Positions 51,709-60,704 of a stretch of 64,000 nucleotides of DNA are shown piece by piece; the stretch's first letter is position 1, and every line of letters begins with the position of its first letter. The notes under the pieces are model-generated. The model was not told the DNA's origin. It ran no database searches and worked only from the letters and a program-made list of their open reading frames with translations. The position numbers were made by a program, and so were the translations under genes. The stretch is taken from assembly GCF_023822005.2 (NCBI RefSeq), contig NZ_CP098806.1, positions 372,001 through 436,000 on the forward strand, in the 5' to 3' direction. This stretch comes from Dyadobacter fanqingshengii (GTDB taxonomy: Bacteria; Bacteroidota; Bacteroidia; Cytophagales; Spirosomataceae).

Positions 51709-52665
51709 TTGGCCATTACCGGAATTGATATTAACGTTGCAAAAGAATTTCTCATAAAAGGGGAATTGGTGGCTATTCCTACGGAAACGGTTTATGGGTT
51801 GGCCGGTAATGCATTGAATGATAGTGCGGTGCTATCCATTTTTGAAGTCAAGAACCGACCCGCATTTGATCCGCTGATCATTCACACCGATTCTCTTGAA
51901 AAGGTGCAGCGTTACGTTTCTGATTTTCCGGAAAAGGCGTTATTGCTTGCAAAGCATTTCTGGCCGGGCCCGCTGACATTATTGCTGCCGAAAAAGCAGA
52001 CTATTCCTGATCTGGTGACTTCCGGGCTGGATTCTGTGGCTGTAAGGATTCCGAACCATCCGCTGCTGCTTGGCCTGTTACAAACGATTCCTTTCCCACT
52101 GGCTGCGCCAAGCGCGAATCCTTTTGGCTACATTAGCCCGACGAATGCTGCTCACGTGAATGCGCAATTGGGAGAAAAAATACCTTATATACTGGACGGC
52201 GGGGAAAGTGAAGTCGGCATCGAATCAACCATTGTTGGTTTTGAAAATGATCAGCCTATTGTTTATCGCTTAGGAGGTTTGGCAGTTGAGGAGATTGAGG
52301 CGATTGTTGGAAAGGTTAGACTGATGCCGCATTCTTCCTCAAACCCGAAAGCCCCGGGAATGTTAAAAAGCCACTATGCGCCACGAAAACCGCTTTATCT
52401 TGATCGGAGAGAAACGTTCCCGGAGATAGAAGAGAAATTAACAGGCTATTTGCTTTTCAACCAATATCTGGAAAACATTGATCCGGAATATCAGCGCATT
52501 TTGAGTAAAAATGGCGATATGAAAGAAGCGGCGCACAATTTGTTTGCCTATCTAAGAGAGCTGGATATATTGCCCATTCAGCAAATCAGGGCTGAATTTG
52601 TTCCTATGACCGGCCTGGGCCTCGCAATAAATGATCGCTTGCAACGAGCTGCCGCCAAAGAATAA
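51709..52665 (+). CDS. sua5: L-threonylcarbamoyladenylate synthase (Sua5 type)
   Basis: 318 residues. The YrdC domain (about 1-200) has IPTETVYGLAGNAL, a basic KNRP motif, and SANPFG with a GIESTIVGF segment. The C-terminal Sua5 domain starts at APGMLKSHYAPRKPLYL (about 222). It makes threonylcarbamoyl-AMP for the t6A modification of tRNA. The start TTG 51709 is supported by the promoter spacing. No in-frame ATG is available. Confidence 0.94.
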   Translation: MAITGIDINVAKEFLIKGELVAIPTETVYGLAGNALNDSAVLSIFEVKNRPAFDPLIIHTDSLEKVQRYVSDFPEKALLLAKHFWPGPLTLLLPKKQTIPDLVTSGLDSVAVRIPNHPLLLGLLQTIPFPLAAPSANPFGYISPTNAAHVNAQLGEKIPYILDGGESEVGIESTIVGFENDQPIVYRLGGLAVEEIEAIVGKVRLMPHSSSNPKAPGMLKSHYAPRKPLYLDRRETFPEIEEKLTGYLLFNQYLENIDPEYQRILSKNGDMKEAAHNLFAYLRELDILPIQQIRAEFVPMTGLGLAINDRLQRAAAKE

Positions 52666-52674
52666 GTCAACATT

Positions 52675-54102
52675 TCATTTAAAAAAATGCTGGTGGAAGT
52701 TCATCAGGAAAACCTCGTCTGTCGCCCGCGTGATGGCGGTATAAAGCCAGCGGATAAATTCAACATTAATCTGTTCCTCAGGCAAATAGCCCTGATCGAT
52801 GAACACAGAACTCCACTGCCCGCCCTGCGCTTTGTGGCAGGTTAGGGCATAGGCAAATTTCACTTGCAATGCATTCAGGAATGGGTCTTTGCGCAATGCT
52901 TCCATTCTTTCCTTTTTGGATGTGATATAAAAATAATCCTTCTGGACACTTTCGTATAGCTTTTTGTTGTCTTCCGAGGATAGGGAAGGAGAGGAGGAAT
53001 GCAGCGTGTCTAGGAAAATCTTGGCGTCGAATTCGGGTTGTTTTTCATAGTCCGTCATGCGTAACGTTACATCCGCAAAACGGAAACCGTGCATTTCCTG
53101 TGTTTTCCGGATTTTCAATAACTCAACAAAATCACCATTTGCAATGAAGCCAGCGGGCGATTCCTCGTCCAGAATGTTGTAATTGTTGCGGACCACCATT
53201 AGCCGATCTCCGGCGTCGAGTTCTTCTTCCGAAAAATTGATGGTGCGCCGGATGTATTCATTATATTGAACGGCAGACTTATTGGAACGGGTTAGAATAA
53301 TGGAGTTTTCCTGCCCGTATTTATCATAAGCATAGCGCAGTCCTTCTTCCAATTTTTCACCTGTCATCCTGAAAACATCGCGGTAGGAACGTGTTGTGAT
53401 CTGAATTTCGGGCTTTTCAGCGACCAGTTGGTTCCTTAATAATGTTGCATTGAACAATATGCCGGATTGCTCGTCCTGCCGCATGACCTCCTTTAACTCT
53501 TCCTGAAATACAGACATGTAGAATGTCTTTTCGAGATATTCACCATCCAGAGCAGGACTTAATTCCTTGCCAACCGGCGGGAGCTGCGCCACATCGCCCA
53601 CGAGCATGAGCTTGTTGCCCGGATTTTCAAAAACAAACTCAATCAGATCAGCCAGAAGGCTTTTAGTGCCAAAATCCGCGTCGTCGGTGATCATGGAAGC
53701 TTCATCGACGATGAACAGCGTATTATCATGGTAATTCTTCTGCCGCTGGAATGTCAGGTTGCCCGAAAATGAGTCGGCCGTTTGCTTATATATCTTCTTA
53801 TGGATCGTTAATGCAACTTTTTCAGAATAACCGGACATCACTTTTGCAGCGCGGCCCGTGGGGGCAAGCAAGATGGATTTGTACCCAAAATTCTTCAACA
53901 CTTTAATTAATGTGCTGATAATGGTCGTCTTTCCCGTTCCTGCATAGCCTTTCAGCAAAAAACAGTCGGGGTAACGTTCCAGGCCTTTTTCTTCGACCAG
54001 AAAATCATTGGTTTGCTCGAAAAACCGGAGCTGGCCTTCGGTGGGTTTGAAAGGAAAACGCTTGCGTAAAAGTTGGGAAGGTAAAATCTTATCTGTTTCC
54101 AT
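52675..54102 (-). CDS. RecD-like/UvrD-family superfamily 1 DNA helicase
   Basis: 475 residues. Walker A is KGYAGTGKTT (about 51-60), motif II FIVDEASMITDD (about 130), and GDVAQLPPVG is motif III. A C-terminal UvrD_C_2 segment, YALTCHKAQGGQWSSVFIDQG, with WLYTAITRA closes the helicase. It resembles the AAA/RecD2-like exonuclease V alpha-type helicases found widely in Bacteroidota. It probably works in DNA repair or recombination. RecB/RecC partners are not nearby. Confidence 0.88.
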   Translation of the reverse strand: METDKILPSQLLRKRFPFKPTEGQLRFFEQTNDFLVEEKGLERYPDCFLLKGYAGTGKTTIISTLIKVLKNFGYKSILLAPTGRAAKVMSGYSEKVALTIHKKIYKQTADSFSGNLTFQRQKNYHDNTLFIVDEASMITDDADFGTKSLLADLIEFVFENPGNKLMLVGDVAQLPPVGKELSPALDGEYLEKTFYMSVFQEELKEVMRQDEQSGILFNATLLRNQLVAEKPEIQITTRSYRDVFRMTGEKLEEGLRYAYDKYGQENSIILTRSNKSAVQYNEYIRRTINFSEEELDAGDRLMVVRNNYNILDEESPAGFIANGDFVELLKIRKTQEMHGFRFADVTLRMTDYEKQPEFDAKIFLDTLHSSSPSLSSEDNKKLYESVQKDYFYITSKKERMEALRKDPFLNALQVKFAYALTCHKAQGGQWSSVFIDQGYLPEEQINVEFIRWLYTAITRATDEVFLMNFHQHFFK

Positions 54103-54247
54103 AATGCCGAAACTAACGCAACGATTGCTTAAATCAAAGTGCGTAACAGTTACAAAAATATACTTAGAATTTATTGGATTTTAATGTTGTAAATGCATAT
54201 ATTAGATTCCCAATTTTATCTTTTACACTCCAAAACCCCAAACATCT

Positions 54248-54688
54248 ATGCTAGTACAACATGTAATGGGCAACAAGCCTGTCAATGCGCTTTGGTCGGT
54301 AACGCAAGACAACACGGTGTTTGAGGCTCTGGAACTCATGGCCGCGAAAAACATTGGTGCAGTTTTGGTTCTTGAAGATAATGAATTGATCGGTATCTTT
54401 TCCGAAAGAGACTATGCCAGAAAAGTCATTTTGCAGGGAAAGAGCTCGCGGGACACGCGCATCCGGGAGGTTATGACCAGCAAAGTAATTACGGTCGAAA
54501 CGGACCAGAAAATTGAGGAATGTATGCAGATCATGTCTGACAAACATATCCGACATCTGCCTGTTAATCAGGATGGAAAGCTGATTGGGATCATATCCAT
54601 CAACGACATCGTTTCGGCGATCATTCACGAGCAAAAAGAGCATATCAGCTCGCTGGAAAGCTACATTTCAGGAAGTCCTTATTCCTGA
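54248..54688 (+). CDS. Tandem CBS-domain protein
   Basis: 146 residues made of two CBS modules (about 14-60 and 78-130), including NDTVFEALELMAAKNIGAVLV-type start and TDQKIEECMQIMSDKHIRHLPV. CBS pairs bind adenine nucleotides and regulate other proteins. With no further domain this is a free-standing sensor whose partner is unknown. Confidence 0.88.
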   Translation: MLVQHVMGNKPVNALWSVTQDNTVFEALELMAAKNIGAVLVLEDNELIGIFSERDYARKVILQGKSSRDTRIREVMTSKVITVETDQKIEECMQIMSDKHIRHLPVNQDGKLIGIISINDIVSAIIHEQKEHISSLESYISGSPYS

Positions 54689-54703
54689 TCCTTATATTAT
54701 CTC

Positions 54704-54733
54704 TTGTCAATTATCTCAGGTTGGTTATCTTTG
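54704..54733 (+). promoter_or_regulatory. Bacteroidota-type promoter of the Nudix gene
   Basis: TTG (54704-54706), a 19-nt spacer and TATCTTTG (54726-54733). It places RNA start about 13 nt before the GTG start codon. Confidence 0.62.
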
Positions 54734-54752
54734 CCGCTCCAAAAAATGAGCG

Positions 54753-55271
54753 GTGGTGCAGACTTTGAACGATGAAGTAAAGAATTTGTACGGGGGTAAT
54801 GTGCGTGTCCGTGTGAGCGGCATATACATTGTTCAGGATCATATTCTTTTGGTAAACCATTCATTGTATGGCAAAAACCAGTCGTTCTGGAGTCCGCCGG
54901 GCGGAGGCATACGCTTTGGCGAAACTGCTGAGGCTGCTTTAAAAAGGGAGATTCAGGAAGAAACCGGACTGGATGCGGTAATTGGAGACTTTCTTTTTGT
55001 AAACGAATTTGTGCACCCTCCGCTTCATGCCATTGAGCTGTTCTTTATGATTGAATCGGTACAGGGCAATATCGGCAAGGGTGCTGATCCTGAGCTTTCG
55101 TCGGACAACCAAATCATTGAGGATGTGAAGCTGATGCGCATGGAAGACGTTCAGGCCCTTCCGGTGGAAACCTGTCACAGTATTTTCACCCGGGTACGAT
55201 CTTTGGAGGAGATATCGGGGCTTGGTAAATTCTTGTCCGAATCTGCTATCCCGGCCCCAAAGCATAAATAA
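54753..55271 (+). CDS. Nudix hydrolase
   Basis: 172 residues. The Nudix box is GGGIRFGETAEAALKREIQEETGLDA (G-x5-E-x7-REUxEExGU), intact at about residues 50-75. It hydrolyses a nucleoside-diphosphate-linked compound of unknown identity. GTG 54753 is the start; no in-frame ATG is available and a promoter lies just upstream. It is followed 23 bp later by the DUF3822 gene. Confidence 0.87.
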   Translation: MVQTLNDEVKNLYGGNVRVRVSGIYIVQDHILLVNHSLYGKNQSFWSPPGGGIRFGETAEAALKREIQEETGLDAVIGDFLFVNEFVHPPLHAIELFFMIESVQGNIGKGADPELSSDNQIIEDVKLMRMEDVQALPVETCHSIFTRVRSLEEISGLGKFLSESAIPAPKHK

Positions 55272-55294
55272 TTTTTTAACCTTACCCCTTTATT

Positions 55295-56200
55295 GTGGCA
55301 AATTCTGAAAACCAGGTCATTGAAATTATTCCTACTTTACTGGTAGGCGATAATTCATTTGACGCTTCGAGTATTCCTTTGTGCACATTATGCATTGAAG
55401 TGGATGAAAGACGCATCCGGTTTTGCATTGTCCGCGATGAAAACATGGAGTGTATCTGGCTGGAAGATTACAGCTTTGAGACCGTTTTGAACCCGAATGA
55501 GATTTTTGAAAGGCTCAAAAAGGTTTTTACCGGACATTTGCTCTGGTCATCGCACAGCTGGAAAAACGTAAGGATTTCAATTAATTCGCACGCATTCAGT
55601 CTGATCCCCAATTTGATTTTCGAGGAAGATTCTGCACCCGATTACCTGGCATTTGCTTTGGGTAATCCGGTTCCAAAGGACGAAAAAGTGCTTTATCACG
55701 ATTTGCCGCTTGTTCACGCGCAGAATGTATTCAGCGTTCCGCAAATCTGGTACGACTGGATGATCAACCATTTCGGCAATTCCCAGATTACATTTTATCA
55801 CCTGACCAGTCCGCTTATAATCGGCGCGCTGGTAAGCCACCTGGAACACCAGCAGTTAAGGATGGTTTCCATATATTTTGAAAAAGATTATTTCACGCTG
55901 GTCATCACAGAAAGCCAGCAGCTGATCCTTTGCAACCGCTTTCGCTTCTCGAAAACCCAGGAGCTGGCCTACATTATTTTGTTTACATTAAATCAGCTGA
56001 ATTTCCTGCCCGAAGAAATGAAAGTCATTTGTTATGGGGAAATCGACCCATCTGCTGATGCTTACACCGAGCTTTCGAGATTTTTTCCCAATTTGCAGAT
56101 CGGCAACGGGCCTACAACGCTAAAATATAACAGGCAATGTGCTGATGTTCCCGGACATCGATATTTTGGGCTGTTCAACACCTACCTCGTATCATCTTAA
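55295..56200 (+). CDS. DUF3822-family protein
   Basis: 301 residues, starting with GTG. Hydrophobic strands alternate with polar ones through the protein (VRISINSHAFSLIPNLIF, then MVSIYFEKDYFTLVITESQQLILCNRFRF). This two-lobed pattern resembles the actin-like ATPase fold that has been suggested for DUF3822. The function is unknown. The coaD gene follows after 18 bp, and these two often lie together in Bacteroidota. Confidence 0.78.
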   Translation: MANSENQVIEIIPTLLVGDNSFDASSIPLCTLCIEVDERRIRFCIVRDENMECIWLEDYSFETVLNPNEIFERLKKVFTGHLLWSSHSWKNVRISINSHAFSLIPNLIFEEDSAPDYLAFALGNPVPKDEKVLYHDLPLVHAQNVFSVPQIWYDWMINHFGNSQITFYHLTSPLIIGALVSHLEHQQLRMVSIYFEKDYFTLVITESQQLILCNRFRFSKTQELAYIILFTLNQLNFLPEEMKVICYGEIDPSADAYTELSRFFPNLQIGNGPTTLKYNRQCADVPGHRYFGLFNTYLVSS

Positions 56201-56218
56201 TTTGTAAATACTGCTCTT

Positions 56219-56701
56219 ATGAAGCGTACCGCCCTATTTCCGGGATCATTTGATCCATTTACAAAAGGACATGAAGACATTGTCGTACGCGGATTACGCC
56301 TTTTTGATGAAGTGGTCATTGGCATCGGGAACAACGCAACGAAGAAGCGCTATTTCCCATTAGATGTTATGAAGGAAATGATCGAAAAGACATTCTCCGA
56401 TCAAAAAAACGTGAAAGTGGTTACTTATGATGACCTTACTGCGCACACAGCGCGGGAGCTTGGAGCCACTTTTTTGCTGAGAGGTTTGCGTAACACGACC
56501 GATTTTGAGTACGAAAACGGTATTTCGCAAGTTAACCGATATCTCTACGAAGAAATTGAAACCGTTTTCCTGATTACATCGCCTATGCTGGCGCCGATCA
56601 GTTCAAGCATTATCCGTGATCTGCACCGCTATGGGCAGCGGGTGGACGATTTTCTTCCCTATTCTCTTTCGGAATTGAATAAACTCAACCACGAGGGCTG
56701 A
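56219..56701 (+). CDS. coaD: Phosphopantetheine adenylyltransferase
   Basis: 160 residues. The nucleotidyl-transferase motif FPGSFDPFTKGHED (T/HxGH) is at about 7-20, and the C-terminal SSSIIRDL motif is present. It converts 4'-phosphopantetheine to dephospho-CoA, the penultimate step in CoA synthesis. Its stop codon is inside a perfect inverted repeat. Confidence 0.95.
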   Translation: MKRTALFPGSFDPFTKGHEDIVVRGLRLFDEVVIGIGNNATKKRYFPLDVMKEMIEKTFSDQKNVKVVTYDDLTAHTARELGATFLLRGLRNTTDFEYENGISQVNRYLYEEIETVFLITSPMLAPISSSIIRDLHRYGQRVDDFLPYSLSELNKLNHEG

Positions 56702-56708
56702 GTTTATT
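56678..56708. terminator. Inverted repeat across the coaD stop codon
   Basis: Perfect 10-bp arms AATAAACTCA/TGAGTTTATT with an 11-nt loop. It lies between converging genes. There is no clear T-run on either strand, so it may be a weak terminator. Confidence 0.45.
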
Positions 56709-56728
56709 GAAAGTAAAGTCTTGCAATA

Positions 56729-57418
56729 TTATTGTGCTTTGGTGTCGTGGATCTTGTTGAGGCTTTCAATCACGTAACGAATTGAGCTGTAAGAATTTAT
56801 TAGGATCGATTTCGACTCTGACTGTGAAAACCAATCCAGTTTTTCGATCTGTTCTTCTGCCTGGGGCTGCATGTTCGAATCATCAATGCAGTCAAAAAGA
56901 TACCATTTGGTCCGCTTTAAAATGCGGTTGTTGTTGAGGCTGTAAGTATGCCAGGTTGTGCAGATTTTGTCCCTGACCGACGCTTTTACACCTGTTTCTT
57001 CTTCAATTTCCCTGATTGCGGCAGTTCTGGAATTTTCGCCTTTGTCAAGCTTGCCTTTTGGCAGGTCCCACTTTTTGCGGCGGTACATAAAAAGCCACTT
57101 CCCGTCTTTTACAACGACGCCGCCGGCGGCTTTAATCACCTTGTAAATTCCCTTAATTTTCTCTTCTACTTCGGATTTTTCACGCGTGGCCATTGTAACG
57201 GACAGCATTTCTTTGGGCAATGCTTTTTCCAAAAGCTCAATTATCTGAATAGCGGAGGTGGCAGTTGTGTTCAAAAACAACACATGGCCGGTTAACATCT
57301 TTTTTTGCAGCTTCTCAAGTCTCAGGTCTACAATATGATCGAATGCGGAAGTTTCCGTTGCAGAAAGCTGATTGGTCCGTACAATTCGCAAAGGACGGTC
57401 GTCAAAAAAAATGATCAT
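56729..57418 (-). CDS. Nudix hydrolase with extra N-terminal region
   Basis: 229 residues. The first 90 residues are an unassigned alpha/beta region. The Nudix fold follows with box KGKLDKGENSRTAAIREIEEETGVKA (about 116-141). The box begins KGK instead of GGx but keeps the metal-binding REIEEETG core. It probably hydrolyses a diphosphate-linked metabolite. It converges with coaD. Confidence 0.85.
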   Translation of the reverse strand: MIIFFDDRPLRIVRTNQLSATETSAFDHIVDLRLEKLQKKMLTGHVLFLNTTATSAIQIIELLEKALPKEMLSVTMATREKSEVEEKIKGIYKVIKAAGGVVVKDGKWLFMYRRKKWDLPKGKLDKGENSRTAAIREIEEETGVKASVRDKICTTWHTYSLNNNRILKRTKWYLFDCIDDSNMQPQAEEQIEKLDWFSQSESKSILINSYSSIRYVIESLNKIHDTKAQ

Positions 57419-57474
57419 TTTTCAAATGGTACGTGAATCGATGCCAAAATTAAGTAAAGAGTTTAGTTTAGACA

Positions 57475-58824
57475 GTGATTATTATTGATAAATTTGTGAT
57501 TGTATCAAATATACAGTTCTTGGAACTCCTGATAATTCTACTTCTTGTGCTGCTCAATGGTGTCTTTTCCATGTCTGAGATCGCACTTGTTTCATCCCGC
57601 AAATCCCGTCTTGAAGCTGCTGCAAAAAATGGTGATTCCAGCGCAAAAGCCGCACTTCATCTCGCAAACTCACCCACACGTTTTTTGTCCACCGTCCAAA
57701 TTGGCATAACCCTGATCGGTCTGCTGACAGGTATGTACAGCGGCGACAACATTACCAGTGATTTTGAAAAATACATTGCCACAATTCCTTTTTTGATGCC
57801 TTATGCGCATTCGCTGGCCGTTGGAACGGTGCTGGTTTTTATCACATATCTTTCGTTAGTGCTCGGCGAGCTCGTCCCGAAAAGAATTGGAATGGCCAAC
57901 CCGGAAGCGATTTCAAAGTTCATGGCCACGCCTATGAATCTGCTTTCAAAAGCGACAGCGCCATTTATCGCGCTGCTTGGAATTTCAAGCGATCTCATTA
58001 TTAAGGTTTTAAATATCAAGCAAAGCGAAAATTCAGTCACAGAAGAAGAGATCAAAAGTTTGATTCAGGAAGGAACGTCGGGTGGTGTTTTTGAAGAAAT
58101 CGAGCAGGAAATTGTGCATAATGTCTTCCAATTAGGCGACCGGAAAGTGACTTCACTCATGACCAACCGCCAGGAAATCGTCTGGCTGGATCTGGAAGAT
58201 TCTGTTGAGGAAAATAAAGCCAAGATTTTTGACGCACGACATTCTATTTACCCCGTTTGCCGCGGAGCTGTGGACGATGTTGTGGGTTTGGTTTACGTGA
58301 AGGACCTTATTGCAACCGACATAGAAGCGCAGCTTGCCAATATGAACGCTGTTGTGAAAGACCCGGTTTACCTGCCCGAAAGCAACCGTGCTTACCAGGC
58401 TTTGGCCAAATTCAAGGAGCAGCGCGTGTATTTCGGCATTATTGTGGACGAGTACGGCGGCCTTTTGGGCGTATTAACCATGCACGACATCATGGACGCG
58501 CTGGTAGGTGATATTTCTGAGGACATCGAAGAAGCTTCGGAAGTGATCAAGCGGGACGACGGCAGTTTTCTGATCGATGCGCAGTTGCCGTTTGACGATT
58601 TTATACAATATTTCAATCTCAATATCCAAGATGCTGAACGCCGCGAATTCGTTGGTTTTAACACATTGGGCGGTTTTGTGCTGTATATTCTGGAAAACAT
58701 TCCGAGCACGGGCGACAAATTCAAATGGAAGCACTTCGAGTTTGAAGTGATCGATATGGACCGGAGCCGGATCGATAAGTTATTAGTAATTAATCACAGT
58801 AAAAACGAAGAATCCGAAGACTAG
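57475..58824 (+). CDS. CNNM/CorC-type membrane protein with CBS pair (hemolysin family)
   Basis: 449 residues. The N-terminal DUF21 domain has about four helices, including FLELLIILLLVLLNGVFSMSEIA and TVLVFITYLSLVLGELVPKRIG. Two CBS modules (about 210-330) and a C-terminal CorC/HlyC domain (about 345-440) follow. Family members export magnesium or handle divalent cations in the inner membrane. The start may be the GTG at 57475 or a later codon. pyrE follows 2 bp after the stop. Confidence 0.88.
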   Translation: MIIIDKFVIVSNIQFLELLIILLLVLLNGVFSMSEIALVSSRKSRLEAAAKNGDSSAKAALHLANSPTRFLSTVQIGITLIGLLTGMYSGDNITSDFEKYIATIPFLMPYAHSLAVGTVLVFITYLSLVLGELVPKRIGMANPEAISKFMATPMNLLSKATAPFIALLGISSDLIIKVLNIKQSENSVTEEEIKSLIQEGTSGGVFEEIEQEIVHNVFQLGDRKVTSLMTNRQEIVWLDLEDSVEENKAKIFDARHSIYPVCRGAVDDVVGLVYVKDLIATDIEAQLANMNAVVKDPVYLPESNRAYQALAKFKEQRVYFGIIVDEYGGLLGVLTMHDIMDALVGDISEDIEEASEVIKRDDGSFLIDAQLPFDDFIQYFNLNIQDAERREFVGFNTLGGFVLYILENIPSTGDKFKWKHFEFEVIDMDRSRIDKLLVINHSKNEESED

Positions 58825-58826
58825 TA

Positions 58827-59468
58827 ATGCTAAACCAACAGGATATTAACAAGAGAATTGCTGAATTGCTTTTGGAAGCAAAGGCAATAAAATTAAGTCC
58901 CGATAAGCCGTTTCAATGGAGTTCAGGCTGGCTGTCTCCGATTTACTGCGATAACCGCGTAGCATTGTCTTACCCGGATACGCGGACTTTTATCAAAAAG
59001 ACCTTAGCAGCATTGATCAAAAAAGAATATCCTGATGTACAGGCGGTTGTTGGAGTGGCAACAGGTGGAATCGCGCAAGGCGCGCTGGTAGCAGATCTTT
59101 TGGAATTACCTTTTGCATATGTGCGTCCCGAGCCTAAAAAGCATGGAATGGGCAATCAGATCGAAGGCAGATTGGAAAAAGGGCAGTCGGTGATTATCAT
59201 TGAAGACCTCATCTCAACCGGTGGAAGTTCTTTGAAAGTAGTTGACGTCTTGCGAGCAGCGGACATTGAAGTGGCTGGAATGGTTGCGATTTTCACTTAC
59301 GGATTCGCAGTTGCCGAAAATAATTTCAAAGAGAAAAACGTCAAGCTGAGTACAATCAGCAATTACAACGCATTGATTGAAACTGCATTGGAGCATAATT
59401 ACATTGACAGCTCCCAATTGCAAAGTCTGAGCGCATGGCGTCTGGCTCCCGAAAGTTGGGGAAAATAG
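58827..59468 (+). CDS. pyrE: Orotate phosphoribosyltransferase
   Basis: 213 residues. The PRPP-binding motif VIIIEDLISTGGSS (about 122-135) is intact. FQWSSGWLSPIYCDNR and YVRPEPKKHG are substrate regions. It makes OMP from orotate and PRPP in pyrimidine synthesis. It starts 2 bp after the CorC-type gene, so the two are probably co-translated. Confidence 0.94.
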   Translation: MLNQQDINKRIAELLLEAKAIKLSPDKPFQWSSGWLSPIYCDNRVALSYPDTRTFIKKTLAALIKKEYPDVQAVVGVATGGIAQGALVADLLELPFAYVRPEPKKHGMGNQIEGRLEKGQSVIIIEDLISTGGSSLKVVDVLRAADIEVAGMVAIFTYGFAVAENNFKEKNVKLSTISNYNALIETALEHNYIDSSQLQSLSAWRLAPESWGK

Positions 59469-59474
59469 GACAGG

Positions 59475-59531
59475 CAGCATTTGGCCATTAATTTCAAATT
59501 ACAAATTTTGAATGCCAATGACCAAATGCTG
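59475..59531. terminator. Long hairpin between pyrE and aldo/keto reductase
   Basis: CAGCATTTGG and CCAAATGCTG form the outer 10-bp arms, followed inward by a mismatch and CATT/AATG, then a TTCAAA/TTTGAA helix. On the plus strand GGTTTTTAA follows. It separates two converging genes. Confidence 0.72.
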
Positions 59532-59539
59532 GCTGGTTT

Positions 59540-60562
59540 TTAATTCCTGTGATTTTCTAATTTCTCATAAAGCCCTCCAAAAGCCTCTTCCTTAATGCCC
59601 TCCGATTTTAAGAATTCGTGCGGGAAACCGAGCTCGATTTTGCTTACTTCATTCAGTCGGTCGATCATTTCCTGAGGCAGCTTGAACGACAAGCAGCCCA
59701 GTGAATCCGCGAGTTGCTTTTCCTTAGAGGCACCAATGATCGGAATCATCACCTGATCGCGATGGCGGGCCCAGTTAATAGCAACCTGCACAGGTGTAAC
59801 CCCAAGTTCACTGGCGACATCTACCACAGTTTGTGCTATAATGCTACTATGTTCGCTTCTGCGGCTGCTTGTATCGGGAACTCTACCAGATTCTCCGCGC
59901 AAATATTTTCCGGTAAGCGCACCGCCACCGATCGTTCCCCAGGGAGTAACCGCAAGTCCCAGCGCCTTTGCCATGGGAAGCAAGTCGCGCTCCGGCGTGC
60001 GCTGGATTAATGAATATTCAAATTGTATCGCAGCAAATGCATTCCAGCCTCTGAAATCAGCGATTGTATTGGCTTGTGAAACCACCCAGGCTGGCGTATC
60101 GGATATGCCTACATAATGTACCAACCCCCTGGTAACCAGGTCGTCCAGTCCGCGCATGAGCTCTTCAACTGGCGTTGTGTTGTCCCACATATGCACCCAC
60201 AGGAGGTCAATGTATTCCGTATTAAGGCGTTTTAAACTTGCCCTAACCGAGCGCATCATGTTTTTACGGTGATTACCAGCGAAATTAAGGTCATCATTCC
60301 GGTCCTTTAATGTGAATTTGGTTGCTAAAACCCAGTGATCCCGGTCGCTTTCGATAAATTCACCCACATATTTTTCAGAAGAACCTTCTGTGTAGCGGTT
60401 GGCCGTATCAATGAAATTTCCGCCAGCGCCTGCAAAACTTTCGAATATTTTATAGCTCTCATGCTTATCTGCTCCCCATCCCCACTCAGTTCCGAAGGTC
60501 ATTGTGCCCAGACAAACTTCCGAAACACGTAAACCTGACCGGCCCAATAATTGATATTGCAT
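59540..60562 (-). CDS. Aldo/keto reductase
   Basis: 340 residues. The catalytic tetrad appears as NFIDTANRYTEG (Asp, Tyr), VLATKFTL (Lys) and LLWVHMWDN (His). The NADPH-binding site is near IPIIGASKEKQLADSL. The length and TMTFG start fit the YajO/aryl-alcohol-dehydrogenase-like branch of the AKR family. The substrate is unknown. Confidence 0.92.
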   Translation of the reverse strand: MQYQLLGRSGLRVSEVCLGTMTFGTEWGWGADKHESYKIFESFAGAGGNFIDTANRYTEGSSEKYVGEFIESDRDHWVLATKFTLKDRNDDLNFAGNHRKNMMRSVRASLKRLNTEYIDLLWVHMWDNTTPVEELMRGLDDLVTRGLVHYVGISDTPAWVVSQANTIADFRGWNAFAAIQFEYSLIQRTPERDLLPMAKALGLAVTPWGTIGGGALTGKYLRGESGRVPDTSSRRSEHSSIIAQTVVDVASELGVTPVQVAINWARHRDQVMIPIIGASKEKQLADSLGCLSFKLPQEMIDRLNEVSKIELGFPHEFLKSEGIKEEAFGGLYEKLENHRN

Positions 60563-60704
60563 AGTATATAATTAAGTTTTGAATGAAAGATATAACACTG
60601 GATGCTTGCCGAACTTTGTTAAATCTTTGTGCCGCAAAGTTAGATCCTTACCGACCAAATGTATTTATATTGTAGCAAATTTTGAATCTTTTTTACCTTA
60701 ATCA

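Noticed and set aside
54746..54752. ATG at 54746 as start of the Nudix gene
   Set aside because: It is out of frame with the conserved Nudix sequence. GTG 54753 is in frame.
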